Assembly: GCF_030247185.1 (NCBI RefSeq)
Contig: NC_080571.1
Span: forward strand, 160,023,352-160,087,351
Reading direction: 5' to 3'
Source of the DNA: Malaya genurostris
Taxonomy: Eukaryota > Arthropoda > Insecta > Diptera > Culicidae
DNA: 64,000 nt
The notes under the pieces: model-generated
Seen by the model: only the letters and a program-made list of their open reading frames with translations
The model's database searches: none
What the model was told of the DNA's origin: nothing
Program-made: the position numbers and the translations under genes
Part shown: positions 22,304 to 37,860 of the stretch, piece after piece
How the letters are laid out: each line of letters begins with the position of its first letter
Numbering within the stretch: position 1 is the stretch's first letter

Positions 22304-25300
22304 ACAATTTTATTCCGTATATCACCGTTTCAACAAACAAAGGTGAACTTAAATTTTTAATCGACTCTGGGAGCAACCGTAACTATATTTCAGAAAAACA
22401 TGTAAATTTACAAAATTGCAGGTACACAACACCCACTACCGTAAGAAATGTAAGAGGCACACATACAGTTAACCAATTCATAGAATTGAACCCTTTCCAT
22501 ACAATTCCTGATACAAAAAAGCAAATATTCCTTATTTTTGATTTTCACCCATTTTTTGATGGGCTAATAGGATATGAATCTCTCAAAAATCTCAAAGCAA
22601 ATATTATTACTAGTAACAACGAACTACAATTCCCTCGAGGAACAATCAAAATGAAACGTAAGTACCCTGATAGAATATCTCTACATCTGAATGCACACGA
22701 AACGAAATTTACCAAAATTCCTACAAAGGTAAAAGGCGAATTTCTTTTAGAAAATGACTTGGAAGTTAACTCACACGTCACAATTCACTCTGGATTATAC
22801 TCAGCAGTAGACTCTCATGTTATAATGCCTATTATGAATCATTCTTCTGAACCATGTAGCGTCTCAATTAGCAACGATATCCTCAAACCAGAAATTAATA
22901 ACTTTGAAACCATTACGTTAGAGTCAAACAAATCCAAGATTAAGCAAACAAAATCTATATACGATCAACTTAGGACAGAGCATCTTAATGATGATGAAAA
23001 AAGGAAACTACTTAAATTAATTTCTCAACACGAAAATATTTTCTTTACGGAAGGCTCAAAACTTTCTTTCACGAGCGCAATAAAACATAATATTAAAACA
23101 AAGGATGAAGCACCAGTACATGCCAAGTCCTATAGGTACCCATACTGTCACCGTGAAGAGGTTCAAAGACAAATTTTAAAACTACTCGATCAAGGAATTA
23201 TCCGTCACTCGGATAGCCCTTGGACTTCCCCGGTATGGATAGTACCAAAAAAATTAGATGCCTCCGGCAAACAAAAATGGCGACTCGTAATCGACTACCG
23301 CAAACTAAACGAGAAAACGATTGATGATCGTTATCCGATACCGAACATCACTGATATCCTAGACAAACTAGGAAAGAGTATGTATTTTTCCACGCTCGAT
23401 CTCGCATCTGGGTTTCACCAGGTAGAGGTAGAAGAAAAAGACATCCCAAAAACAGCATTTAGTGTCGAAAATGGGCACTATGAATTTTTAAGGATGCCCT
23501 TTGGGTTAAAGAACGCACCATCAACTTTTCAACGTGTGATGGACAATGTTCTTCGCGAGCATATAGGTGTTATCTGTCTAGTGTATATGGATGACATCAT
23601 TGTCTTTTCCACAAGCCTTACAGAGCACATGGACAGTTTAGCAAAAATTTTCAAAACTTTGCAAAAACACAATCTCAAAGTACAATTGGACAAGAGTGAG
23701 TTCTTACAGAAAGAGGTTGCTTTCTTAGGCCACATTGTCACACCGGAAGGTTGCAAACCGAATCCGGACAAAATCAAAATCATTCAAGAATGGCCATTAC
23801 CTTCGAATGAAAAAGAGTTGCGCGGTTTCCTAGGAATTCTAGGGTATTATCGTAAATTCATTAGAGACTTCGCAAAAATTGCGAAACCACTCACTAATGC
23901 TCTAAGAAAAGGAGAAACAATTTCTCACTCAGAAGAATTTGTTAACGCCTTCGAACACTGTAAAACAATACTAACAGGAAGTAACATTTTACAGTACCCC
24001 GATTTTTCTAAACAATTCATTTTGACTACGGACGCCAGCAATTTTGCAATTGGCGCTGTACTCTCTCAAGGGACTGTCGGAAGCGATAAACCAATAGCTT
24101 TTGCCTCCCGAACCCTTAACAAGTCAGAAGAAAAATACTCGGCTATAGAGAAAGAGCTCTTAGCCGTAGTTTGGGCTTGCAAATATTTCCGTCCGTACCT
24201 CTACGGAAGGAAATTCACTCTGTACACGGATCATAAGCCACTCACATATGGTCTCAACTTGAAAGACACCAACAATAGACTTGTCCATTGGCGTCTTTCA
24301 CTGAGCGAATTCGATTATGAAATACGCTACCGCCCGGGTAAGCAAAACGTAGTCGCTGACAGCCTCTCCCGGATTCGAAATGAGCTTAATAATAATGAAA
24401 GTGCATCATCCAATATGACCGTTCATTCAGCCGACACGGATGATTCCGAGTTTATAAGTTGTACAGAACAACCGCTAAATGCCTTCAGCAACCAAATTAT
24501 TCTAAAAATAGGACCCGACGAACCCGATCATTACGAAGAAATCTTTCCGAGAGTCTATCGAAGAACCATAACGAGATGTGTCTTTGGGGTACCAATAATA
24601 TTTAGCATGTTTAAGGATTACATGGATTTAAAACGGACAAATTGTATTTATTGTCCAGAGAACCTCATGAACCTTATTCAGACTGTGTATAAAAATCATT
24701 TTAATAGAGCAAATCAATTCAAAGTTTATTTAACACAAAAGTTGCTAATAGACCTAAGAACCCCAGAAGAAGAAAACCTGATCATAGAGCAAACGCACGA
24801 ACGTGCTCATAGAGGCATCTGGGAAAATAACGAACAAATCTCGAATAGATTTTTCTTCCCCAAGATGAAAGCGAAGATACGAGAATATATCAAACTTTGC
24901 GAAACATGTAATAAAAATAAATATGATCGCCACCCGTTTAATTTAAAAATAGGCAGTACACCTAACCCGGAAAGACCCCTAGACATAGTACACATAGATA
25001 TCTTTACTGCAGAGAAAACATATTTCCTTTCAGCTATTGACAAATTTTCAAGGTTCGGATCGTTGACACACATTAAATCCCGTAACATTATAGACGTAAG
25101 AAAAGGATTGATTAAGTTTTTAAAAATACATGGTACACCACGGAAAATAGTTTGTGACAACGAACCATCCTTGAGATCAATTGAAATTAGAGGACTACTT
25201 CATGACCTCAATATTGAAGTATTCTTCACCCCTGCCAACCACAGTGAGAGTAACGGTACTGTCGAGAGATTTCACTCCACCATTGCAGAAATCTTTCGCT

Positions 25301-25725
25301 GTATCAAACCAACATTTAAAGAACTGAACTTAAAAGAAACCTTCTATATTGCTTGCACACAATATAACAACACAATCCATTCCGCTATTAAAATGAAACC
25401 TAGAGAAGCTTTTTATGGGCTGAAAGATTCCCAAGAAAGGCCTCTAGATACGGAAATGCTAATAGAAAGTAGAAACAAAGTTTACGATGAGATCATTTTG
25501 GCCCATGAAAAATCAAAACAAGAAAATTTACGCTATCACAATAAAAACAAAGAAAGCATTCCTGAGTTCCAACAAAATTCAACTAGATACAAGAAAGTGC
25601 AAGGAATAAAGAAAAAAACATATCCTATGTATTCACCGGTCATAGTCGCTGAAAATCAAGGTAGATTGCTGATAGACGACTCTGGGCGGGAAATACACAA
25701 AGAAAATATTAAAAGAACAAACTAA
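22300..25725 (+). CDS. pol: Errantivirus Pol (protease, RT, RNase H, integrase)
   Basis: 1141 residues counted from the first in-frame Met. Expression is probably by -1 frameshift, which would start the pol part at 22261. An aspartic protease has LIDSGSNRNYI at about residue 20-30. RT motifs include WRLVIDYRKLNEKT and the catalytic YMDDIIVFS at about 428. RNase H begins TTDASNFAIGAVL at about 575 and includes IEKELLAVVWA. Integrase has the H-H-C-C zinc finger ending CETCNKNK at about 867, with catalytic residues in HIDIF, CDNEPS and NGTVERFHS at about 897, 951 and 986. No stop or frameshift is seen. It matures particles, copies RNA to DNA and inserts the cDNA. Confidence 0.93.
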   Translation: MNNFIPYITVSTNKGELKFLIDSGSNRNYISEKHVNLQNCRYTTPTTVRNVRGTHTVNQFIELNPFHTIPDTKKQIFLIFDFHPFFDGLIGYESLKNLKANIITSNNELQFPRGTIKMKRKYPDRISLHLNAHETKFTKIPTKVKGEFLLENDLEVNSHVTIHSGLYSAVDSHVIMPIMNHSSEPCSVSISNDILKPEINNFETITLESNKSKIKQTKSIYDQLRTEHLNDDEKRKLLKLISQHENIFFTEGSKLSFTSAIKHNIKTKDEAPVHAKSYRYPYCHREEVQRQILKLLDQGIIRHSDSPWTSPVWIVPKKLDASGKQKWRLVIDYRKLNEKTIDDRYPIPNITDILDKLGKSMYFSTLDLASGFHQVEVEEKDIPKTAFSVENGHYEFLRMPFGLKNAPSTFQRVMDNVLREHIGVICLVYMDDIIVFSTSLTEHMDSLAKIFKTLQKHNLKVQLDKSEFLQKEVAFLGHIVTPEGCKPNPDKIKIIQEWPLPSNEKELRGFLGILGYYRKFIRDFAKIAKPLTNALRKGETISHSEEFVNAFEHCKTILTGSNILQYPDFSKQFILTTDASNFAIGAVLSQGTVGSDKPIAFASRTLNKSEEKYSAIEKELLAVVWACKYFRPYLYGRKFTLYTDHKPLTYGLNLKDTNNRLVHWRLSLSEFDYEIRYRPGKQNVVADSLSRIRNELNNNESASSNMTVHSADTDDSEFISCTEQPLNAFSNQIILKIGPDEPDHYEEIFPRVYRRTITRCVFGVPIIFSMFKDYMDLKRTNCIYCPENLMNLIQTVYKNHFNRANQFKVYLTQKLLIDLRTPEEENLIIEQTHERAHRGIWENNEQISNRFFFPKMKAKIREYIKLCETCNKNKYDRHPFNLKIGSTPNPERPLDIVHIDIFTAEKTYFLSAIDKFSRFGSLTHIKSRNIIDVRKGLIKFLKIHGTPRKIVCDNEPSLRSIEIRGLLHDLNIEVFFTPANHSESNGTVERFHSTIAEIFRCIKPTFKELNLKETFYIACTQYNNTIHSAIKMKPREAFYGLKDSQERPLDTEMLIESRNKVYDEIILAHEKSKQENLRYHNKNKESIPEFQQNSTRYKKVQGIKKKTYPMYSPVIVAENQGRLLIDDSGREIHKENIKRTN

Positions 25726-25729
25726 CATA

Positions 25730-25742
25730 AATCTAATTTCAG
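25730..25742 (+). promoter_or_regulatory. Probable splice acceptor before env
   Basis: The pyrimidine-rich TCTAATTTCAG ends at 25742, in the 28-bp gap between the pol stop and the env ATG. It pairs logically with the donor at 20838. Confidence 0.55.
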
Positions 25743-27276
25743 GAAAAGAAAACATGGCTTGCGAACAATGGATTCTATTCCTATACACCACCTTCACAAT
25801 CCTCATTTCATCCCATGCACAATCCATCCAGATTCATGACATTACGAACAACGCAGGAGCGTTGCTTCTTAAAAGGGGGGATGGACGAGTAATTGCAGGA
25901 TACGACAGATTATTGCATGTGATCGATTTCTCACAACTTGAAATTTCAATATCTATTTTAGAAAATGTAATTAATCAAACTAAGAATTCATCAAGCAGTT
26001 TATCAGACATTCTCGAAATGAAACTCAGAGAAGTAAAATTCATTTATAGCACACTAAATTTGCAATCAAACAGATACAGGAGGTCTATCGACTTATTAGG
26101 AAGTACAATCAAGTTCATAACAGGTAATCTCGACGCAGAAGATCTGAAAATTATCAATAATAATTTAGATGAATTGCGAAAAACTGGTAATTCTATCGTT
26201 AAACAAAACAATAGACAAATCCAAATTAATTCCAAATTTGAAAACAGGCTTAACCTAGTAAATAGAGAAATCAGAAATCACCAAAGCATGTTGAACTCAA
26301 TTTTAAAAATCGACGATTACATTCTGTCAGAAAACCAAAAAATATCGATAGCTTTTCAATTAGACACATTCCTAGAGAATCTAAAAGCAATAGAATATGC
26401 AATTATGTTATCAAAACTAAATATCATAAGTAAATTTCTACTTACACCAAAAGAAATACAAATCATTGTTCAAGAGTTCATAGAGCAGGGCATGAAAATT
26501 CAACACTTTGACGACGCTAGCAACTACTTAACGACCACTACATTACATAAAGGCTCAACAATCATTATATGTGTAAACATCCCCAGACTACAACCGATAT
26601 CCTACGAGAAAGTTATTATTGAACCGTTATCCCGTAACAACCACTCAGTGAAGCTGACACATAACACCGTTTTGATAAACCCACAGCAGATACTAGCTAT
26701 TACAGAACAATGTCGAGAAGCCAACCAAATTACGATCTGTGAAAGGAGTCAACTAATGGACATCAGCAACAATGCATGCGAAGCTCCACTACTAAGAGGC
26801 CAACCTGGGCAATGCCCGGTATCAGAAAAACCACCATCAATGAATACCAAAACGATAGCTCCAGGAACACTATTAGTGCAAACCGTTCACCAAGACGTAA
26901 CCATTAATAGCACCTGCGGCATTCAACCAGAAACGTTGAAAGGAATTCATCTAGTTACGTTTCACAACTGTTCGTTATTCATCAATAATGAGCTTTTTGA
27001 GAATTACGAACTACAGTTTGATCAACCATCAATTCTTCCGCTGCAACTTACAAAAATCAGAACGTTGCACGTAGAAAGACACGTAAACCTTTCCGAACTA
27101 CATAATATCCATTTAGAAAACAGACAACTCATGAAAACTATAGAGTTCAAATACCGAATCGGATCCATATCATTCGGCACCGTCATCATTCTCACGCTCA
27201 TACTTTTGGCCATCGGCATCATCAAATACTGGAAATTTACAAAAACAGGAAATTGCTCGGGACGAGCAATACTTAT

Positions 27277-27284
27277 GGGGGAAG
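27277..27284 (+). promoter_or_regulatory. Errantivirus polypurine tract
   Basis: GGGGGAAG lies one base before the 3' LTR, inside env. It is the expected primer for plus-strand synthesis. Confidence 0.7.
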
Positions 27285-27285
27285 C

Positions 27286-30203
<2,918 letters not shown>

Positions 30204-30796
30204 TGAGCAATTCCAGAAATGCTTAGCAGATCATCTGACTCGACCTTCTCCGATTTGGATGAAACTTTGCACATGGCTTCAGTATGGCAAACCATAAGTT
30301 TGAACCGATGGAGAGGTCAATCCGACTCACGACTGATTTCTAAATAGGGCGTATGTATTTTTGCATTTCACAAAAATTGCCTTTTTCAAATCGTTGTAAC
30401 TCGGAAACCGTTAATTGTACAAAAATGGCAGGGAAGTCCGGTATGCCGGAGATTTTTCGCAAACAAAATAGATTACTGCTAGCTATTATTCAACATTTCA
30501 ATGATATACAATTAAAAATACATGGGTATGAACATTCAAATCAATACGTAGAAATATTTCCAATCAAATGGTGACATAATATTAATAATTGATACAAAAT
30601 TGACTGAGCTGTAATTGTTCGAAACCTGACTACATTCCTACGTGTGTTTATCTTGAGTTTCTAATTTGCACCACTATATAGAAAACGAAAATGTGTTCCG
30701 CATTAAAACAGAAAAAAAATTGCAAGTCTCTGTAAATTTAAATCAATGTATAACATTGAGGATGAGTGGCATTTTTTTGCAACTTCTCAATCAATC

Positions 30797-32372
30797 TCAA
30801 TTTAATCCACCTAGTGGTGTAATGATGCCTTTCTCATGTACATATAATATTGTGGTATTCCATTCAAAATTTATCTCTTCGATTTTTGAAACAAACCAAG
30901 AGATTGTTTGTGCATTAACTAGTATAACATACAGAATATAACAATGCTTTGATTGCGTGAGTCATCCACATTTCCACAAAACCAAAGTCGGTTCGTACGG
31001 CCACCAACTAACATGACACACAAACTCTTCTAGTACGCACTCTAAATTACGATTTAAATGTTTGTTGTATCCGAAAATATTTTAAGTGACGGTGTACAAT
31101 ATTGAACACACTTTACCCTATAATTCCGGAACTGGAAGTCGGATCCGGATGAAATTCAGGAATTCCGTATGGTATCACGAGACCTTTCATTTGAATCTAA
31201 GTTTGTGGAAATCGGTCAAACCATCGTTGAGAAAAGTGAGTGAGATCTGTTTTGGTATATATGACCACTATTTCCGGTACTTCCGGAACCGGATACCTGG
31301 AACCATGATAGCCGGAATCGGTTTGTTTAGGTGCCTACTGATAATGACTTTTGATTTGTGTGGTTCTGAGACCAGTTTAGAAAATTTTTTACGTGTTTTG
31401 TTTCGCCGGTTTAAGTGACGGTGTACAATATTGAACACACTTTACCCTATTATTCCGGAACCGGAAGTCTGATCCGGATGAAATTCAGGAATTCCGAATG
31501 GGACCACGAGACCTTTCATTAGAATCTAAGTTTGTGGAAATCGGTCAAACCATCACTGAGAAAAGTGAGTGAGATCTATTTTGGTATACATGACAACTAT
31601 TTCCGGTACTTCCGGAACCGGATACCGGGAACCAGGATAGCCGGAATCGGTTTGTTTAGTTGCCTACTGATAATGACTTTCGATTTATGTGGTTTTGAGA
31701 CCAGTTTAGAAATTTTTTTTCGTTTTTTGTTTCGCCGGTTTAAGTTACGGTGTACAATATTGAACACACTTTACCCTATTATTCCGGAACCGGAAGTCTG
31801 ATCCGGATGAAATTCAGGAATTCCGAATGGGACCACGAGACCTTTCATTAGAATCTAAGTTTGTGGAAATCGGTCAAACCATCGCTGAGAAAAGTGAGTT
31901 AGATCTATTTTGGTATATATGACCACTACTTCCGGTTCTTCCGGATCCGAATACCGGGAACCAGGATAGCCGGAATCGGTTTGTTTAGTTGCCTACTAAT
32001 AATGGCTTTCGATTTGTGTGGTTCTGAGACCAGTTCAGAAATTTTTTTACGTTTTTGTTTCGCCGGTTTAAGTGACAGTGTACAATATTGAACACACTTT
32101 ACCCTATTATTCCGGAACCGGAAGTCGGATCCTGATGAAATTCAGGAATTCCGTATGGGACCACGAGACCTTTCATTTGAATCCAAGTTTGTCAAAATCT
32201 CCGAGAAAACCTATTGAGATTATTTGACACATACACACACATACATACACACACACGCAGACATTGCTCAGCTCGATGAACTGAGTCGAATGGTATATGA
32301 CACTCGGTCCTCCGGACCTCGGTTCAAACGTCGGTTTTCACAGTGATTGCATAACCTTTCTATATGAGAAAG
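30797..32372 (+). repeat. Full-length dispersed repeat with 328-bp tandem monomers
   Basis: It starts TTAATCCACCTAGTGGTG and ends with a hairpin CCTTTCTATATGAGAAAGG followed by CAAAAA. The interior contains monomers starting TTAAGTGACGG at 31082, 31411, 31740 and 32068, spaced 329, 329 and 328 bp, then CACATACAC repeats and GAATGGTATATGACACTCGG. Open frames in the monomers are repetitive and not genes. Confidence 0.85.
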
Positions 32373-32377
32373 GCAAA

Positions 32378-33142
32378 AAAAAATTTTCTTCGATTCTTAA
32401 AAGAATAACCGAAATCGGTTTGTTTGACCGTCTACTGATAAAAACCATCAAATTGGAAAAGATTTGAGGTCGATTTAAAAAATTTTTCAAGGTTTTTCCC
32501 CATTTTCAGTGATGGTGTACAATTTTTAACACACTTTACCCTATATTTCCGGATCCGGAAGTCGGATCCGCATGAAATTCAGGAATAATGTATGGGACCA
32601 CAGGACCTTTCATTTGAACCTAAGTTTGTGAAAATCGGTCGCGCCATCTATGAGAAAAGTTAAAACACATATTTTCTTATTTTTGCACATTTTACCCCAT
32701 AACTCTCGAACGGGAAGTCGGATCCAAATAATATTCAGGAATTTTGTATGGGACCTCAAGACCTTTCATTTGAATCTAAGTTTGTGAAAATCGATTCAGC
32801 CATCTCTGAGAAAAGTTAGTGCACTTATTTTCACAATTTTTTGCACATTTTACCCCATAACTCCGGAACCGGAAGTCGGATCCAAATAATATTCAGGAAT
32901 TTTGTATGGGACCACAAGACCTTTCATTTCAATCTAAGTTTGTGAAAATCGGTTCAGCCATCTCCGAGAAAAGTTAGTGCAAAAAAACGTTACATACACA
33001 CATACGCACATACACACACATACACACACAGACATTTTGCGTACTCGACGAACTGAGTCGAATGGTATGTGACCTCCGGGCCTCGGTTCAAAAGTCGGTT
33101 TTCACAGTGATTGCATAACCTTTCTATATGAGAATGGCAAAA
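32378..33142 (+). repeat. Dispersed repeat, second subfamily
   Basis: It begins with AATTTTCTTCGATTCTTA and contains three shorter monomers around ACCCCATAACTCCGGAACC. It ends in the CACATAC tract and the hairpin CCTTTCTATATGAGAATGG. The reverse complement of nearly the same sequence is at 55765-56540. Confidence 0.85.
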
Positions 33143-33562
33143 ATATGCATATTTTTTTTTGAGTTCCTTATTGATTCCCTACAACTTCTTCCTGAACGTC
33201 ATTTTTGTACGATTTACGGTTCCCGAATTACAACAAGAAGAACTTGATCATTTGCATGCACCCGTAAACAGTTTTAGCTGTAACTTCTTCATTTTTGAAA
33301 AAAAAAATCAGTGCTAATTTTTTAGAGTGTTAAATCGATTCCATACAACTTCTCCCTGAACGCCATTTTTGTACAATTAACGGTTTCCGAGTTACAACGA
33401 TTTGATAAAGTTACAAAATCAGTCGTGAGTCGGATTGACCCCTCCATCGGTTCAAAACTTATGGTTTGCCATACTGAAGCCATGTGCAAAGTTTTATCCA
33501 AATCGGAGAAGGTCGATTCTGATTTTGTCACTTTTTCGTCTACTCATTCCTGGAATTGCTCA

Positions 33563-33893
33563 TATATTAAATGTTGATATCCTCTCATAAACAGAAATTA
33601 TAAGCTCTGTCTAAAAACCAAATTTTTAATGTATAAACAAATTTTCAGATCAGCCATGCTTTATGCAATACCAATTTGGCCAAGTTGTTGTTCCACCAGG
33701 AAGAAAACGCTTCAAAGGATTCAGAATAAAATTCTGAAAATGATTTTGAAGCGTCCTCCCTGGTTTAGTACAAATGAGTTACACAGACTCACAAATATAG
33801 AACCATTAGATGTAATGTCACATAATATTATAAGAAAATTCCGACAAAAATCGATGCAATCTTCAATTGAATCGATTCGTTCTCTGTATTAGT
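33563..33893 (+). pseudogene. Jockey J2, piece d (RT C-terminal end)
   Basis: The frame TAT ATT AAA continues directly from piece c and leads into RSAMLYAIPIWPSC (about 33650), a typical Jockey C-terminal block, then RIQNKILKMILKRPPW. One in-frame stop precedes it. It ends at a TAG near 33892, and the dispersed repeat follows. Confidence 0.8.
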
Positions 33894-33895
33894 TA

Positions 33896-35138
33896 GTAAT
33901 GATGCCTTTCTCATGTACATATAATATTGTGGTATTCTATTAAAAATTATTCTCTTCGATTTTTGAAAGAAACCAAGAGATTGTTTATGCATAACATACA
34001 GAATAAAACAGTGCTTTGATTGCGTAAGTCATCCTTAAGAAAACGAAATGGGTTCACTATTATATGAACTTCCGGCACCGGAACCCGAGAACCGGTATAA
34101 TCAAAGACGGTTCGTACGGCCACCAACTAACATGACACACAAACTCTTCTAGTGCGCACTCTAAATTACGACTTAAATGTTTGTTGCATCCGAAAATATT
34201 TTAAGTGACGGTGTACAATATTGAACACAGTTCACCCTATAACTCCGGAACCGGAAGTCGGACCTGCATGAAATTCAGGAATTCCGTATGGGACTGAAAG
34301 ACCTTTCATCTGAATCTAAGTTTGTGGAAATCGGTCAAACCATCGCTGAGAAAAGTGAGTGAGATCCATTTCGGTATATATGACCACTATTTCCGGTACT
34401 TCCGGAGCCGGATACCGGGAACCAGGATAGCCGGAATCGGTTTGTTTAGTTGCCTACTGATAATGACTATCAATTTGTGTAGTTTTGAGACCAGTTTAGA
34501 AATTTTTTTACGTTTTTTGTTTCGCCGGTTTAAGTGACGATGTACAATATTGAACACACGCTATAATTCCGAAGCCGGAAGTCGGATCCGGATGAAATTC
34601 AGGAATTCCGTATGGGACTGGAAGACCTTTCATTTGAATCTAAGTTTGTGGAAATCGGTCAAACCATCGCTGAGAAAAATGAGTGAGATCTGTTTTGGTA
34701 TATATAACCACTATTTCCGGTACTTTCAGAGCCGGATACCGGGAACCAGGATAGCCGGAATCGGTTTGTTTAGTTTCCTACTGATAATGACTATCGATTT
34801 GTGTAGTTTTGAGACCAGTTTAGAATTTTTTTTACGTTTTTTGTTTTTCCGGTTTAAATGACGGTGTACAATATTGAACACACTTTACCCTATAATTCCG
34901 GAACTGGAAGTCGGATCAGGATGAAATGCTGGAATTCCGTATGGGACCACGAGACCTTTCATTTGAATCTAAGTTTGTCGAAATCAGTTCAGCCATCTCC
35001 GAGAAAACCTAGTGAGATTATTTGACACATACACACACACATTGCTCAGTTCGATGATCTGAGTCGAATGGTATTTGACACTATTTTCACTAGTCGGTTT
35101 TTCAAGTGATTGCACCTTTCTATATGAGAAAGGCAAAA
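33896..35138 (+). repeat. Dispersed repeat, copy lacking the TTAATCC start
   Basis: It begins ATGATGCCTTTCTCATG, as at 30820. It carries two complete monomers and a partial one starting near 34202, 34531 and 34856, and ends with the hairpin at about 35118-35136. It directly abuts the Ty3-type relic. Confidence 0.8.
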
Positions 35139-35142
35139 AAGT

Positions 35143-36420
35143 AACGATATCAAATTTAATCTGCTGGAATTTTCTAAACACAAAATCAACGAAAACGAAC
35201 AGTAGATCAGCGTATAAAGAATTAGTCGAACTGGTAGACGTACCACACGATTTGACTATTTGAATCGAAGAATATTTGCAATTCCAGAACATAAGATATG
35301 GGGTTTAGTTTTAAACCGACACAAATGTTCTTTTGGTTGGGTTAGCAGTTGCATTCACTAAATATCTAGAAGAAATGAGAGATGCCAAAGACATTCCCTT
35401 ATTTCTTTTCGAAACATGCATTCCTGACGCGTATGTGCTGAGATTTATTGCAGATAAATTTGATTAATTTTTTATGTTATATGTACCTGAAAAGGATCGA
35501 ATGCGATTCCTAGAGAAAGAGTGGGAAACTATATTAAAAGAATTCCATGATTCTCCTTAGGAAGAACATGTTGAAAGCATACGTATGGCCAAGCAAATGA
35601 GTCCGCTATTCTAATATGCGCAAAGATATTGAAAATTATGTCAAACAATGTGACTCTTGTCAGAAAAATAAAATTGGCCAATCAAATAAAATGACAATGA
35701 AAATTACTACGACACCATTGGAACCATTCGAGAAACTATACATGGATACAGTAGTACTCCCAGAGTCGAACTGGGATAACAAATACCGCCTTGTTATGCA
35801 GGACGACTTGACTAGATATTAAAAGGTAGCACCGATGGAAAATCAAGAGAGTTACTCAAACTTTTGTAGATAATTGTATATGTAGATTTAGAACACCCGG
35901 TGAATTAGTAACGGATAATAGATCCATCTTTGTTAGTTTAATAATGGAAAATTTTGAAAATAAAGAAAATTACTACTAGTACATATCATTCATAAGTAAA
36001 CCTCGGGGAACGATCAAATAGAGAATTGAAAACATATCTTAAGCTATATGTAGGTAACGATCCTAATACTTCGATTAACTCATCAACGGGTTACACTCCG
36101 TTTGAGTTATTACATGGTAAACGAGCGAATATTCCTAATTCAATTTATGAACATAACAATGATGGTATTTACTACAAAGATTGTGTGAATGAAATGCGAT
36201 CAGCATACAAGCGATCACATAATCAAGCACGAGAAAATTTAATAATGTGAAAAGTTAAACGAAAGGAGTTTATGATAAAAACTCACTAGTCAAAGCCAAT
36301 CTCTCAGGCGCAGGACAAAAATTACAGTCACTTTGGAGAGGACCGTATGAAGTAGTCGCTCTACCTATCAAACAAACAAAAATATATCAAGTGATCGATA
36401 ACTTAGAAAACAAGACTCGT
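35143..36420 (+). pseudogene. Ty3-type LTR element relic (RNase H/integrase region)
   Basis: Broken frames include a zinc-finger piece YVKQCDSCQKNKIGQ (35616-35822), the integrase core start KLYMDTVVLPES and the segment NSSTGYTPFELLHGKRANIP (36026-36250). The piece between them holds LVTDNRS-like text with the second catalytic Asp. The upstream part (35142-35600) is coding-like but full of stops. There are no LTRs. The same sequence lies inverted at 51928-55745. The clade was not determined. Confidence 0.75.
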
Positions 36421-36463
36421 AGTCACTCGAGGATTTAAAAAAAATCTAAATATGTTGTTACGG

Positions 36464-36908
<445 letters not shown>

Positions 36909-37860
36909 TAGCCGGCCGCCTTGAAATCTCTCTGATTTCAACTACAACTATAGCTACCAACTCTGACTACTGTTCTTCAACTAATACATAATATGATCGC
37001 TGTGTATGTGTATGCTTATCGATCAGCTGATTGTAATACTGCTATGATGATGATGACCTTGATCCATTTTGTATTTGATATACTGCTGCTGGTGTGCTGA
37101 CGTCACTGGTGCTGTGTTGTCACTCTTGACCGTGACTTTTATTTGCTGATTTGAGCATAAAGGATTCTTCTGATGCCTATGCTATCTGCTTCGTCCTTAC
37201 TGGTGATGATGATGACTTGATTCTGGAACATATGAGAGGGTGCTTTTTCAAACTGTTATGAGAAAAAACCAAACGACTTGCCTGAATCGGAGGCCCCATG
37301 GCCTCCGATGACGCCGGTTGGCATCCTGATGAATGTCAACTGAAGTAAAAGACGTTCTTACGTGACATTTTGTTGTAGGTATGTTCGATGACTACTATGA
37401 ACTACGAGATTCGAGTGCCGATGTAAGCTGGCCATGCTCCTCAACAATCGTTTCGCAGTATCATGGATTAGGATAGCGCTCTCCTCCTCCGATGCGGTCA
37501 TGGATACCTCGAAAATGTCCAATGGGAAAGACTCATGTAGTGTCAATTCGCAATTAGATGAACACATTGCAAACATGCTCAAACGCGGAACGTTGCAACT
37601 GAACGGAAACTGACCAGACATGTTCTGGCTGAACTGCATATGTACCATACATGCAACATTTACTGAAACCATCACCGGACAATACAGATTACCTCAAACT
37701 GGCAGTAGGCATCTCTGGTTGATCTGTTCCAAGAGAGCCGTCAAGGGTCAAGAGTAGTAATGACTGAGAAAAAAATGACCGATTATCTTTTTGAATAAAA
37801 AACATATACATAACTTAACTGGTGTGCGGAGGCCTCTCAGCCTCCGCCGTTGGAGGGATA
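36909..37860 (-). other. BEL-1 3' untranslated region
   Basis: A long spacer lies between the gag-pol stop and the 3' LTR, with inner edge TAGCCGGCCGCC. It holds one sense frame of 105 codons (37358-37675), listed separately. Nothing else was recognised. Confidence 0.6.
37358..37675 (-). CDS. BEL-1 possible extra ORF, 105 aa
   Basis: A sense-strand frame lies between pol and the 3' LTR. The sequence starts MMVSVNVACMVHMQF, has three Cys near the middle and no clear domain or transmembrane segment. Some LTR elements carry accessory or env-like genes here, but nothing in this frame shows such a role. It may be a chance frame. Confidence 0.25.
   Translation of the reverse strand: MMVSVNVACMVHMQFSQNMSGQFPFSCNVPRLSMFAMCSSNCELTLHESFPLDIFEVSMTASEEESAILIHDTAKRLLRSMASLHRHSNLVVHSSHRTYLQQNVT

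Larger units (their letters stand above)
30204..33562. mobile_element. 3.36-kb element with about 230-bp inverted ends and TA target
   Basis: The left arm TGAGCAATTCCAG at 30204 is matched by CTGGAATTGCTCA-type sequence ending at 33562. The arms share GACCTTCTCCGATTTGGAT and CTTCAGTATGGCAAACCATA. The host Jockey RT frame stops at 30203 and resumes at 33563 with TAT duplicated or TA flanking, which fixes the boundaries. The interior holds no transposase but two inserted copies of the dispersed CCGGAAG repeat (30797-32372, 32378-33142). It is a non-autonomous DNA element of TA-target type by structure; the superfamily is inferred only. Confidence 0.75.

Noticed and set aside
31086..34861. Repeated open frames containing KSVKPSLRKVSEI and RIAGIGLFSCLLIM
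   Set aside because: They repeat with the 328-bp monomers of a dispersed non-coding repeat and vary without protein-like constraint.
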